27,340 bases of DNA from JAKAWM01 sp049966695 (lineage in GTDB: Bacteria; Actinomycetota; Acidimicrobiia; Acidimicrobiales; Palsa-688). Numbering within the stretch: position 1 is the stretch's first letter; each line of letters opens with the position of its first letter. The stretch lies in assembly GCA_049966695.1 (NCBI GenBank), contig JBMFUG010000030.1, positions 1 through 27,340 of the forward strand, in the 5' to 3' direction. Shown piece after piece: positions 1-6,715 of the stretch. Position numbers and translations under genes: made by a program. The notes beneath the pieces are model-generated. The model did no database searches and had not been told where the DNA came from. It saw only the letters and a program-made list of their open reading frames with translations.

Positions 1-360
1 GGCAGCTAGGGCCCTCGTCGACTTGAGCGTCCAGCGCAGCGGGCTCATCGGGCCCCCACGGCTCTGGGGCTCGACGAGCGAGTCGAGCACCACAAGGAGC
101 TCGGGGTCGAGGTCGATCTTGCGTTTGGGGCCGGCCCCTGGGCGCCGGGCCCGCTCACCGAGCACCGGTCCATCGGCCAAGTCCTTCGCCCCTGCGATGA
201 GCGTGTTGCGGCTCATACCCGTTGCCTCGGCCACCCGGGCCTGGCCGCCACGACCCAGCACCTCGACCATGGAGGCCGCCAGAAGCCGACGCTGACGCTC
301 ATCAAGGAACGGCGACGTCAGCGAGAAGAACCGAGACAGGCCCTCCTTGTCGAGCTCCAC
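1..360 (-). CDS. ISAzo13-family transposase, N-terminal part (cut by window edge)
   Basis: Reading the minus strand from a GTG at 360 gives an open frame that runs off the left edge. The translation contains the blocks LGRGGQARVAEATGMSRNTL, ERARRPGAGPKRK and MSPLRWTLKSTRALA. These match the N-terminal helix-turn-helix and the start of the DDE region of ISAzo13 (Rhodopirellula-type) transposases, which recognise IS ends and cut and join DNA. Family members usually read SRGDPMSPLRW; this copy has Gly instead of Asp (SRGGPMSPLRW). An in-frame TAA lies four codons upstream of the GTG, so translation starts at 360 or at the internal ATG near 272. The catalytic residues lie outside the window, so activity cannot be judged. 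No clear terminal inverted repeat was found on the right side. Confidence 0.8.
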   Translation of the reverse strand, partial: MELDKEGLSRFFSLTSPFLDERQRRLLAASMVEVLGRGGQARVAEATGMSRNTLIAGAKDLADGPVLGERARRPGAGPKRKIDLDPELLVVLDSLVEPQSRGGPMSPLRWTLKSTRALAA

Positions 361-721
361 ACCGTAAGCTTACATCGCGCGCCTAGTAATCGCGCGGACC
401 CTAAGACGCCGGCGACAGCCAGCAAGCAAGTCGCTATCGCGGCGCGTCCAGAACCCGGGCCCGTGCTGTGCCTGTTCGCGCCCAAGGACAGGGCTGGCAT
501 GTCACCACTGGCTCGGCTATGCACTGTACTGGCGCTCATCCCGTGAAAACGGACATTGCTTGGCTCCCACTAACCGCTGACATATCCTCGGTTCGTTGGG
601 CCCCGCGATTAAGCGCCAGCTTGAGCAGTGCCATGTCAAGGGCTGGTCGTTGGCGGGGGCTAATTGTGGCAAGGCGGTGCGCCCGCCTGGTCAGGTCGCT
701 GGGGAGGCCCCCGGTGCGGCG
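361..721. other. gene-free stretch between transposase and greA
   Basis: I see no convincing gene in these roughly 360 bases. Short open frames on both strands show no recognisable family. The octamer ATCGCGCG occurs twice (374-381 and 389-396), close to the transposase start, and could belong to the right end of the insertion sequence. A GC hairpin at 673-687 (GGCGG, 5-nt loop, CCGCC) lies about 35 nt past the greA stop and might act as a weak greA terminator, but it has no T-tract. The remainder is probably the outer part of the insertion element plus intergenic DNA. Confidence 0.4.
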
Positions 722-1186
722 CTAGTCCCCGATGCTCACGATCTCTACTGCCAACCGGCCGCTCGGTGCGTCATAAGTGACGGTGTCGCCTGCCCGCTTG
801 CCCATAAGAGCCTGCCCAAGCGGTGAGCCAGGGGAAATGACGGGCATGTCCCTGTGGTGTTCCTCAATGCTGCCCACGAAGTACTGCTCCACGTCGTCGT
901 CTCCCACGTAGCGGAGGCGCACGGTCACCCCAGTGGCCACCTCGTCGGCTGGCCCGGAGCCAATGACCTCGACGTCTTCGAGCATGGCTTGCAGCTGACG
1001 GATGCGAGCCTCCATCTTTCCCTGGGCGTCTTTGGCGGCGTGGTAGTCGCCGTTCTCGGACAAGTCACCAAGGGCCCGGGCTGCTTCGATGTGGCGGGCG
1101 ATCTCCACCCTGCCGCGAGTTGTCAGGTCTTCCAGCTCAGCCCGGAGCCGCTGGTAGGTGTCGAAAGAAAGTGCGGTTGGGGCCAT
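722..1186 (-). CDS. greA: transcription elongation factor GreA
   Basis: This 154-residue protein has the length and two-domain layout of GreA. Residues 1-75 form the antiparallel coiled coil that enters the RNA polymerase secondary channel. Its tip is LGDLSENGDYHAAKDAQG, with Asp41 and Glu44 at the positions that help the polymerase active site cleave backtracked RNA. Residues 80-154 form the FKBP-like domain, including ISPGSPLGQALMGKRAGDTV. GreA rescues arrested elongation complexes. The ATG at 1186 lies 6 nt after TACGCT, a good -10 box, with no Shine-Dalgarno sequence, so the mRNA is probably leaderless. The gene is divergent from the leuB operon; the two promoters share about 60 bp. Confidence 0.95.
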   Translation of the reverse strand: MAPTALSFDTYQRLRAELEDLTTRGRVEIARHIEAARALGDLSENGDYHAAKDAQGKMEARIRQLQAMLEDVEVIGSGPADEVATGVTVRLRYVGDDDVEQYFVGSIEEHHRDMPVISPGSPLGQALMGKRAGDTVTYDAPSGRLAVEIVSIGD

Positions 1187-1192
1187 TGCCCC

Positions 1193-1198
1193 AGCGTA
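1193..1198 (-). promoter_or_regulatory. greA -10 box, leaderless start
   Basis: On the minus strand TACGCT is followed by 6 nt and then the greA ATG. The TANNNT-N6-start spacing places the transcription start at or beside the start codon. No clear -35 was seen. Confidence 0.5.
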
Positions 1199-1248
1199 CC
1201 AAGAGCGCCGGCCGGAGCGGTTCGCGACCGGTCAGTCAGCACGCGAGG

Positions 1249-1277
1249 TTGACGCCGGCTGGCTCAGCTGTAATACT
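1249..1277 (+). promoter_or_regulatory. promoter of the leuB-ilvE-cimA operon
   Basis: TTGACG (1249-1254) matches the -35 consensus at five of six positions. It is followed after 16-17 bp by a -10 region, TAATACT (1271-1277). Transcription would start near 1284, only a few bases before the leader-peptide ATG at 1288. The promoter faces away from greA. Confidence 0.5.
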
Positions 1278-1287
1278 AGGAAGGCCT

Positions 1288-1341
1288 ATGGACTTGCCTG
1301 GAAGCACCTTTAGTTTAACTGGCGTTGTAATTACCTCATAG
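1288..1341 (+). CDS. putative branched-chain amino acid leader peptide (attenuator peptide)
   Basis: The ORF reads MDLPGSTFSLTGVVITS and ends in TAG at 1339-1341. AGGAAGG (1278-1284) lies just upstream and could serve as a ribosome site. Its second half has the run TTA ACT GGC GTT GTA ATT, that is Leu-Thr-Gly-Val-Val-Ile. TTA, GTA and ATT are AT-ending codons that the flanking genes use sparingly, as expected of control codons. The stop codon abuts the first base of a strong hairpin, which is followed by a terminator-like hairpin and then by leuB. This is the classic arrangement of ribosome-mediated attenuation, in which a ribosome stalled on scarce Leu-, Val- or Ile-tRNA changes leader RNA folding. 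The function is inferred from position and codon content; such peptides have no family signature. Confidence 0.6.
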   Translation: MDLPGSTFSLTGVVITS

Positions 1342-1367
1342 GCGCGCGCCCAAACTGGGTGTGCGTC
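1341..1367 (+). promoter_or_regulatory. leader hairpin 1, overlapping the leader stop codon
   Basis: Bases 1341-1351 (GGCGCGCGCCC) pair with 1357-1367 (GGGTGTGCGTC) over 11 consecutive pairs including three G-U, around the loop AAACT. A ribosome sitting on the leader stop codon would cover the 5' arm, so folding of this hairpin should depend on leader translation. Confidence 0.55.
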
Positions 1368-1369
1368 GC

Positions 1370-1398
1370 AACGGCCGTCCCTCTGGGGCGGTCGTTTT
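1370..1398 (+). terminator. leader hairpin 2, intrinsic terminator/attenuator before leuB
   Basis: Bases 1370-1381 (AACGGCCGTCCC) pair with 1385-1396 (GGGGCGGTCGTT) over 12 pairs including two G-U, with a 3-nt loop. TTTT (1395-1398) overlaps the end of the stem. The T-tract is short, but the position between the leader peptide and leuB supports a conditional terminator. I did not find an unambiguous alternative antiterminator. One weak candidate pairs GGCGTTG (1321-1327) with CAAC-G-GCC (1369-1376). Confidence 0.55.
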
Positions 1399-1441
1399 CA
1401 TGTCAGCTATCAAAGTGATCTCATGTCAGCCATCAAAGTGA
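1398..1441 (+). repeat. 21-bp direct repeat before leuB
   Basis: Two 21-bp copies (1398-1418 and 1421-1441, period 23) differ at one base. Each begins TCATGTCAGC and ends ATCAAAGTGA. Each ATG could be translated as MSAIKV before the frames diverge (stops at 1439-1441 and 1449-1454 region). The second copy runs into the leuB ribosome site GAGGAG. It may be a recent duplication of a start region, a second mini-leader, or an operator. Confidence 0.6.
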
Positions 1442-1451
1442 GGAGACAAGC

Positions 1452-2447
1452 TTGAGCCATCGCATAGCGGTGATCCCAGGTGACGGGATAGGGCCGGAAG
1501 TCATCAACGAAGCGCTGAAGGTGGCTAGGGCCGCGGGTGCCGACCTGGAAACGACCAGTTATGACCTAGGGGCTCAGCGCTACCTTGCTACCGGCGAGGT
1601 GCTGCCCGACGCGGTCCTGGGGGAGCTACGGGGTTTTGACGCGATCCTGCTCGGGGCGGTGGGTTCGCCTGAAGTGCCGCCGGGGGTGCTAGAGCGTGGG
1701 CTGTTGTTGCGGCTGCGCTTCGAGCTTGACCTCTATGTCAACTTGAGGCCGTTCTCAGCGAGAGCCAGCGTCGGGGCTGGCGTGCCCATGGACATTGTGG
1801 TGGTAAGGGAGAACACCGAGGGTCCCTATGTGGGCGAGGGCGGTTTTTTGAGGAAAGGGACAGCCGCCGAGGTGGCCACCCAGGGCTCGGTCAACACGCG
1901 CTTTGGCGTGGAACGCTGCGTGCGGTTCGCCTACGAGCTGGCAGAGACCAGGCGGCACCAGCTCACCCTGGTCCACAAGACCAACGTCTTGTCCTTTGCT
2001 GGTGACTTGTGGCAGCGGGCGTTCGCCGAGGTTGGCAAAGACCATCATGGAGTCAGGACATCGTACGACCACGTAGACGCAGCCTGTATCCACATGGTCG
2101 AGTCGCCTGGCCGCTACGACGTCATAGTCACCGACAACCTTTTCGGCGACATACTGACCGACTTGGCCGGGGCGGTGTCCGGCGGCATAGGGCGGGCTGC
2201 CTCTGCCAACTTGAACCCGGCCCGTACTGGCCCGTCTTTGTTCGAGCCAGTACACGGGAGCGCTCCTGACATAGCCGGGACGGGGAAGGCCAACCCGACA
2301 GCCGCCATCATCTCTGTGGCCATGATGCTAGAGCACCTTGGGCTGAGCGAGCAGGCGGCAAGGGTTTACAAGGCGGTGCAGAGCTTCGAGCCGTCCGGAC
2401 CTCTTACAACTAGCCAGTTCGGCGACGCGATCACAGAAAGGGTGTGA
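1452..2447 (+). CDS. leuB: 3-isopropylmalate dehydrogenase
   Basis: This 331-residue enzyme belongs to the isocitrate/isopropylmalate dehydrogenase family. It oxidises and decarboxylates 3-isopropylmalate in leucine synthesis, and in many bacteria also 3-methylmalate to 2-oxobutyrate in the citramalate route to isoleucine. Family blocks are AVIPGDGIGPEV at the N terminus, VVRENTEGPYVGEGG, HKTNVL, then DNLFGDILTDLAGAVSGGIG (metal-binding Asp cluster) and FEPVHGSAPDIAGTGKANPT near the C terminus. The TTG start at 1452 is preceded by GAGGAG with a 6-nt spacer. The stop overlaps the ilvE GTG by 4 bp (GTGA), indicating translational coupling. A related tartrate/malate dehydrogenase activity is possible for the family, but the operon partners favour LeuB. 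Confidence 0.92.
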   Translation: MSHRIAVIPGDGIGPEVINEALKVARAAGADLETTSYDLGAQRYLATGEVLPDAVLGELRGFDAILLGAVGSPEVPPGVLERGLLLRLRFELDLYVNLRPFSARASVGAGVPMDIVVVRENTEGPYVGEGGFLRKGTAAEVATQGSVNTRFGVERCVRFAYELAETRRHQLTLVHKTNVLSFAGDLWQRAFAEVGKDHHGVRTSYDHVDAACIHMVESPGRYDVIVTDNLFGDILTDLAGAVSGGIGRAASANLNPARTGPSLFEPVHGSAPDIAGTGKANPTAAIISVAMMLEHLGLSEQAARVYKAVQSFEPSGPLTTSQFGDAITERV

Positions 2448-3376
2448 ACCCATTGCCCATCACCAAAACGCAGTACATCTGGATGGACGGCAGCCTTGTC
2501 AAGTGGGAGGAGGCCAAGGTCCACGTGCTAACTCACGCCCTCCACTACGGCAGCGGGGTGTTCGAGGGCATCCGGGCCTACGGGACTTCCGGGGGCTCAG
2601 GCGTTTTCCGTCTCACAGACCACGTGAACAGGCTTTTTAACTCGGCCAAGATCCTGATGATCGAGATCCCTTACAGCCGCCAGGCGATAGTGGACGCTGT
2701 CAAGCAGGTCGTGACAGCCAACGGCCTCACAGAGTGCTACATAAGGCCAATTGCCTACTTGGGTTACGGGGAGATGGGGCTCGACCCCCTGCCGTGCCCC
2801 GTGAACGTTGCAATAGCTGCCTGGCCTTGGGGTGCCTACTTGGGAGACGGGGGGGACCAGGGCGGTGTGCGGTTGAAGATCAGTTCTTGGGCCCGCCACG
2901 ACCCCAATGCCATGCCGCCAGCGGCCAAGGGCACGGCGCTGTACCTCAACTCTTCCCTGGCCAAAATCGAAGCCGTAAAGGCCGGCTACGACGAGGCTGT
3001 GCTGCTTTCCCCACAGGGTTACGTGAGCGAGTGCACGGGCGAGAACATTTTCATCGTGCACAACGAGCGGCTTCTTACGCCGCCTGTGGTGGCAGGCGCT
3101 CTAGAAGGGATAACTCAGGCCTCCGTCATCACTATTGCCAAAGACCTCGGAGTGGAGGTGGGGCATGCCAACCTGCTGCGTTCCGATCTTTATACAGCTG
3201 ACGAGGCTTTCCTGACTGGTACGGCTGCCGAGGTCGTCCCCGTTCGTTCGGTTGACGACCGGGAGGTGGGCAACGGCGGCCCTGGGCCTTTGACGCGGAA
3301 GATACAGGAGATGTTCAAAGCGGCGGTGCACGGCCGTGTTGAGCGTTACCGAGGGTGGGTAGAAGATGTCCGCTGA
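2444..3376 (+). CDS. ilvE: branched-chain amino acid aminotransferase
   Basis: This 310-residue PLP enzyme is a class IV aminotransferase that performs the last step of leucine, isoleucine and valine synthesis with glutamate as donor. Blocks typical of IlvE are ALHYGSGVFEGIRAY (32-46), FRLTDHVNRLFNSAK, YIRPIAYLGYGEMG (99-112), PPAAKGTALYLNSSLAK with the presumed PLP lysine Lys162, GYVSECTGENIF and LTGTAAEVVPV. The GTG start overlaps the leuB stop by 4 bp and the 3' end overlaps cimA by 11 bp, so the three genes are a tightly coupled operon. The insertion GGSG after EGIRAYGTS is slightly unusual but lies in a loop region. A D-amino acid transaminase is unlikely given this context. Confidence 0.93.
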   Translation: MNPLPITKTQYIWMDGSLVKWEEAKVHVLTHALHYGSGVFEGIRAYGTSGGSGVFRLTDHVNRLFNSAKILMIEIPYSRQAIVDAVKQVVTANGLTECYIRPIAYLGYGEMGLDPLPCPVNVAIAAWPWGAYLGDGGDQGGVRLKISSWARHDPNAMPPAAKGTALYLNSSLAKIEAVKAGYDEAVLLSPQGYVSECTGENIFIVHNERLLTPPVVAGALEGITQASVITIAKDLGVEVGHANLLRSDLYTADEAFLTGTAAEVVPVRSVDDREVGNGGPGPLTRKIQEMFKAAVHGRVERYRGWVEDVR

Positions 3377-4985
3377 CATCAATTTGCCAGAGCGTGTTGA
3401 GATATTTGACACAACGTTACGGGACGGGGCTCAAGCCGAAGGGCTGTCGCTCACGGTCACAGACAAGCTGCGCGTTGCCGAACAACTGGACATCCTTGGT
3501 GTCCACTACATAGAGGGGGGCTGGCCAGGCGCCAACCCAAAAGACAGGGAGTTCTTTGCGCGCGCCTCAGCGGGAGAGCTTGTCCTGGGCAATGCGAAAT
3601 TGGTGGCTTTCGGGTCTACCAGGAAAGCTGGTGGCCGCGCTGAGGACGACCCGGTGCTGGCCGACCTTCTTGCAGCCGGTACCGGGTACGTGTGCTTGGT
3701 GGCCAAATCGGCACCATGGCACGTTAAAGAAACCCTCCGGACGACCACTACCGAAGCGCTTGACATGGTGGCTGACTCAGTCGCCTACATGCGCAACCAT
3801 GGGAAGGTTGTTTTTGTTGACGCCGAGCACTATTTCGATGGCTACCGCGAAGACCCGAAGTTCTCCCGGGACTTCTTGCGAGTGGTGGAAGCCTCCGGCG
3901 CGACGGCTGTCCTGTGCGACACCAATGGAGGGACGCTCCCCAAAGACGCTGAAAGGATAGTGGGGGAAGCCCGCCAAATCGTCACAGGGCACTTGGGTGT
4001 CCATTTCCATAACGACTCTGGTTGCGCTGTGGCCAACTCTCTTGTAGCCGTGGGCCAAGGTGCTGACCACGTCCAGGGTTGCATCAACGGCTATGGCGAG
4101 CGGACCGGCAACGCTGACCTCACATCGATAATCCCTGACCTCTCGCTCAAGCTGGGGGTGGAGACAATCGGCCCCGGGCACCTCAAGTTGTTGACCCCGG
4201 TCGCCCACCACATAGCCGAGATCGTAAACGTGGTGCCTAGCCCACATCAGCCCTTTGTCGGTGTTTCTGCCTTTGCCCACAAGGCTGGTATCCACACTAG
4301 CGCTATTGCCCGTGCCCCCTCTGCCTATTCCCACGTAGACCCCGAAAAGGTGGGCAATGGCACCCGCTTCGTGCTGTCGGAGATGTCAGGACGTTCCTCG
4401 GTCCTACTGAAGGCGCAAGAGCTCGGGATCGAGCTCAATGCCGAGCAAAGCGCTCGCGTGGTCGAGCAACTGAAGGACCTCGAGTACCGCGGCTACCACT
4501 TCGAAGTGGCGGACGGCTCTTTGGAGCTGTTGATGAGACAGGCGACGGGGTGGGAACAGTCATTTTTCCGCTTGGAGTCGCACCGGGTGGTCACTGACCT
4601 GCGCGAGGACGGGAGCTTTATGACCGAGGCGCGCATAAAGGTCTATGTCGGGGACGAAAGAGTGCTGGAAGTCGCCGAGGGCAACGGCCCGGTGAACGCT
4701 CTTGACGGGGCTCTTCGCAAGGCACTAAGCCCTCGTCACCCCGAGGTTGACCGTATCCACCTTGTCGATTACAAGGTCCGCGTTCTTGACTCCTCGCTCG
4801 GCACGGGGGCTGTTACGAGGGTACTGATCGACTCCACCGACGGGGAGCGGACTTGGACGACGATCGGTGTCTCGGAGAACATAGTCGAAGCCTCCTGGCA
4901 GGCGCTTTCTGATTCGATAGTGTTCGGGCTGTTGCACGCGGGGGCCAGGGAGCACGGTCGGCGCAGCGACAGGAGCCGGCGCTAA
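3366..4985 (+). CDS. cimA: (R)-citramalate synthase
   Basis: The 539-residue protein matches CimA. It condenses acetyl-CoA with pyruvate to citramalate, opening a threonine-independent path to 2-oxobutyrate and isoleucine. The N-terminal HMGL-like TIM barrel has EIFDTTLRDGAQAEG (12-26), IEGGWPGANPKD (the GGWPG form is typical of CimA rather than LeuA), VHFHNDSGCAVANSL with metal-binding histidines, and QGCINGYGERTGNADL. Residues from about 400 on form the LeuA dimer regulatory domain, which usually carries feedback inhibition by Ile or Leu. The ATG lies inside the end of ilvE. Homocitrate or isopropylmalate synthase is less likely because of the GGWPG and LRDGAQAEG forms. Confidence 0.92.
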   Translation: MSADINLPERVEIFDTTLRDGAQAEGLSLTVTDKLRVAEQLDILGVHYIEGGWPGANPKDREFFARASAGELVLGNAKLVAFGSTRKAGGRAEDDPVLADLLAAGTGYVCLVAKSAPWHVKETLRTTTTEALDMVADSVAYMRNHGKVVFVDAEHYFDGYREDPKFSRDFLRVVEASGATAVLCDTNGGTLPKDAERIVGEARQIVTGHLGVHFHNDSGCAVANSLVAVGQGADHVQGCINGYGERTGNADLTSIIPDLSLKLGVETIGPGHLKLLTPVAHHIAEIVNVVPSPHQPFVGVSAFAHKAGIHTSAIARAPSAYSHVDPEKVGNGTRFVLSEMSGRSSVLLKAQELGIELNAEQSARVVEQLKDLEYRGYHFEVADGSLELLMRQATGWEQSFFRLESHRVVTDLREDGSFMTEARIKVYVGDERVLEVAEGNGPVNALDGALRKALSPRHPEVDRIHLVDYKVRVLDSSLGTGAVTRVLIDSTDGERTWTTIGVSENIVEASWQALSDSIVFGLLHAGAREHGRRSDRSRR

Positions 4986-4997
4986 CCTAGTAGGACT

Positions 4998-5513
4998 GTG
5001 GCACAACCCGAGTACGTTCCGGTCGTTGCCGCTGACAGGGTGAGGCCATCAGAGCGCCTGCCAGCAGCGCGGCGTTGGGAGCAGAAGCGTCCTGCCGAGA
5101 TCGTGGCCCTCCGGCACCCCGTGGGGCTAAGGCTCGGTTCGACGGGGCCAAACCTTGGTTTTGGCCTGAAGCTGGCCAAAAAGGTCGCGTCGCGGGCAGT
5201 GCTCACGAGCGGTGAGCACCTAGAGGACGCTGTAGCAGGCTGCTTTGTGTGCGGTGCCCGCCGGGCGTCCACTTTTCACCGGGCACCGGTAGTGCACGAC
5301 ATGGAGTGGGCGTTCACCCTTTGGGGTTTCATGCCGGGAGCACCGGCGGCACTGGTTGCCTACAGAGCGCCACTTTTTGCCGGGGCTTCGCACGACTACG
5401 TCCGCCAGCGGGCCATTGCTGACGCACTAGCGCAGGCTGCCCTGCTACTTACTACGGCTCAGGTGTCAGAACGGCTGGACAACTGGCAGAGCTTGCTGGT
5501 CATAGCACGCTAG
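4998..5513 (+). CDS. conserved hypothetical protein downstream of cimA
   Basis: I do not recognise this 171-residue protein. It has no signal peptide or clear membrane helix. It has a basic N-terminal third, a CxxC pair (Cys82, Cys85 in CFVCGARR) and His94 and His100 close by, which together could bind a metal, followed by a hydrophobic aromatic stretch (MEWAFTLWGFMPG) and an alanine-rich helical C terminus. GTG at 4998 follows cimA by 12 nt. TAACCT, overlapping the cimA stop, lies 9 nt upstream and could be a weak -10. It is probably cotranscribed with cimA. Composition matches its neighbours, so it looks like a real gene. Its function is unknown. Confidence 0.65.
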   Translation: MAQPEYVPVVAADRVRPSERLPAARRWEQKRPAEIVALRHPVGLRLGSTGPNLGFGLKLAKKVASRAVLTSGEHLEDAVAGCFVCGARRASTFHRAPVVHDMEWAFTLWGFMPGAPAALVAYRAPLFAGASHDYVRQRAIADALAQAALLLTTAQVSERLDNWQSLLVIAR

Positions 5514-5525
5514 TTGCTAGGGCCC

Positions 5526-5563
5526 GGCGCGCGTCGGGCGCGCCTGTCAGGGCGCGCCTGTCA
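5526..5563. repeat. hairpin plus tandem 14-bp repeat between convergent genes
   Basis: GGCGCGC (5526-5532) and GCGCGCC (5538-5544) form a perfect 7-bp stem around a 5-nt loop. Overlapping it, GGGCGCGCCTGTCA is repeated head to tail (5536-5549, 5550-5563), and the second copy encodes the last residues of fabD. The hairpin sits between two converging genes and could terminate both, although it has no T-tract. Confidence 0.4.
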
Positions 5564-6482
5564 GGGTGCCCAGGTCGAGGTCGCCCAGGTCCTCGGGCCG
5601 GGCTACGTTGGCTCGGCGCGCCTCGGGGACGGTGCGTTTCACCATGCCAGATAGCTCCGTGCCAGGCCCAAGTTCCACGAACAGTTGGGCACCGAGGCCG
5701 GCCAATGTCATTAGCGACTCTCGCCAGCGAACTTGGGAGCATAGCTGGGCCGACAAGAGAGGGCCGAAACCGTCGAGGTGGGCCTGGGCGTCCACGTTGG
5801 CCACCACCGGGCAGGTGGGAGCGCTGAAGGTCGCGTCCCGTAAAGCGGTGTCCAGCGGGGCCTGGGCAGGCTTCATGAGAGGCGTGTGGAAAGCGCCGCC
5901 CACCTTGAGGGGCAGGACGCGTTTTGCACCTTTGGCTAAAGCGGCGGTACTGGCGCGCTGCACGCCGTCAAGAGTCCCGGCAATGACCACCTGGCCTGGT
6001 GCGTTGTCGTTTGCTACCCATGCTCCCTCGACATGGCATGAAGCGCGGACGACTTCGGCAAGGCTGAGGCCCAGGACGGCGGCCATAGTGCCCGGGTTTG
6101 CGTCGGAGGCGGCCTGCATTGCCTCTGCCCGTGCCAGCACCAGCCGAGCCCCTTCGGCCGGGGTGAGCGCCCCTGCGGCGACCAGTGCGCTGTACTCGCC
6201 GAGGCTGTGCCCGGCGGTGGCGACAAGCTCGCTACCCAGGTGCTGGCCCTGCGGGCTGCTACAGAGCGCGTCCAGTGCGACGATGCTCAACGTGTACGCC
6301 GCAAGTTGCGCGTTGCGGGTTGCTTTCAGCTCTGCTTCGTCGGCTTGGAGCAGGAGCCAGGCAAGGTCACGGTCTACGGCGTGGCTCAGGGTGCCAACGA
6401 CTTGCCACGATGGGTGGTCGCGCCAAGGAGCGCCCATCCCGGGTCGTTGCGAGCCTTGGCCGGGGAAAAGCAACGTGAGCAT
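5547..6482 (-). CDS. fabD: malonyl CoA-acyl carrier protein transacylase
   Basis: FabD moves malonyl groups from CoA to acyl carrier protein for fatty-acid elongation. From the ATG at 6482 the protein is 311 residues. LLFPGQGSQRPGMG lies at the N terminus (4-17). The nucleophile is Ser93 in GHSLGEYSAL, and His199 in GGAFHTPLM completes the catalytic pair. Further family blocks are LARAEAMQ and VANDNAPGQVVIAG. The frame stays open upstream to 6521, but family proteins start at LTLLFPGQGSQ, so the nearer ATG is preferred; TAAGCT (6494-6499) 11 nt upstream may be its -10. It stands alone here, without fabH, acpP or fabF beside it, and converges on the gene at 4998-5513. Confidence 0.93.
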   Translation of the reverse strand: MLTLLFPGQGSQRPGMGAPWRDHPSWQVVGTLSHAVDRDLAWLLLQADEAELKATRNAQLAAYTLSIVALDALCSSPQGQHLGSELVATAGHSLGEYSALVAAGALTPAEGARLVLARAEAMQAASDANPGTMAAVLGLSLAEVVRASCHVEGAWVANDNAPGQVVIAGTLDGVQRASTAALAKGAKRVLPLKVGGAFHTPLMKPAQAPLDTALRDATFSAPTCPVVANVDAQAHLDGFGPLLSAQLCSQVRWRESLMTLAGLGAQLFVELGPGTELSGMVKRTVPEARRANVARPEDLGDLDLGTLTGAP

Positions 6483-6665
6483 GGTGTGGCTTGAGCTTAC
6501 CCGGGGCCGCAGGGCTGCCAAGCGCTGCGGGTGCGGGCTAAAGGTGGCCCTGGGCTCGTCCGCGACAGCGCTTTTGCGTGCTCGAGCCGGTTTGGCTGGC
6601 TTTTGTGCAGTACTTGTGCCAAGCGTGCTTGGTGGTGGCGAAAGCGACGCTCACCTTGACATCTA

Positions 6666-6715
6666 ACGTTGCGGTACGGTGAGGGCTTGTAACGGTGCGG
6701 TACGTTGATGGCTTG
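6666..6715 (+). repeat. imperfect 24-bp direct repeat across the hemW start
   Basis: Two 24-bp units (6666-6689 and 6692-6715, period 26) match at 21 positions. Both contain a TACGNT box followed by 6 nt and TTG. In the first unit the TTG is followed by TAA; in the second it is in frame with hemW. This looks like a duplicated promoter-and-start module. Confidence 0.55.

Noticed and set aside
1255..1451. T-box or known riboswitch upstream of leuB
   Set aside because: No T-box sequence such as TGGNACCGCG and no specifier-stem layout was seen. The short Leu/Val/Ile ORF explains the leader better.
5566..6666. 366-codon open frame on the plus strand opposite fabD
   Set aside because: It is Ser/Arg/Ala-rich, shows no family features and mirrors the codon structure of fabD on the other strand. 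It is an antisense artefact of high GC content.
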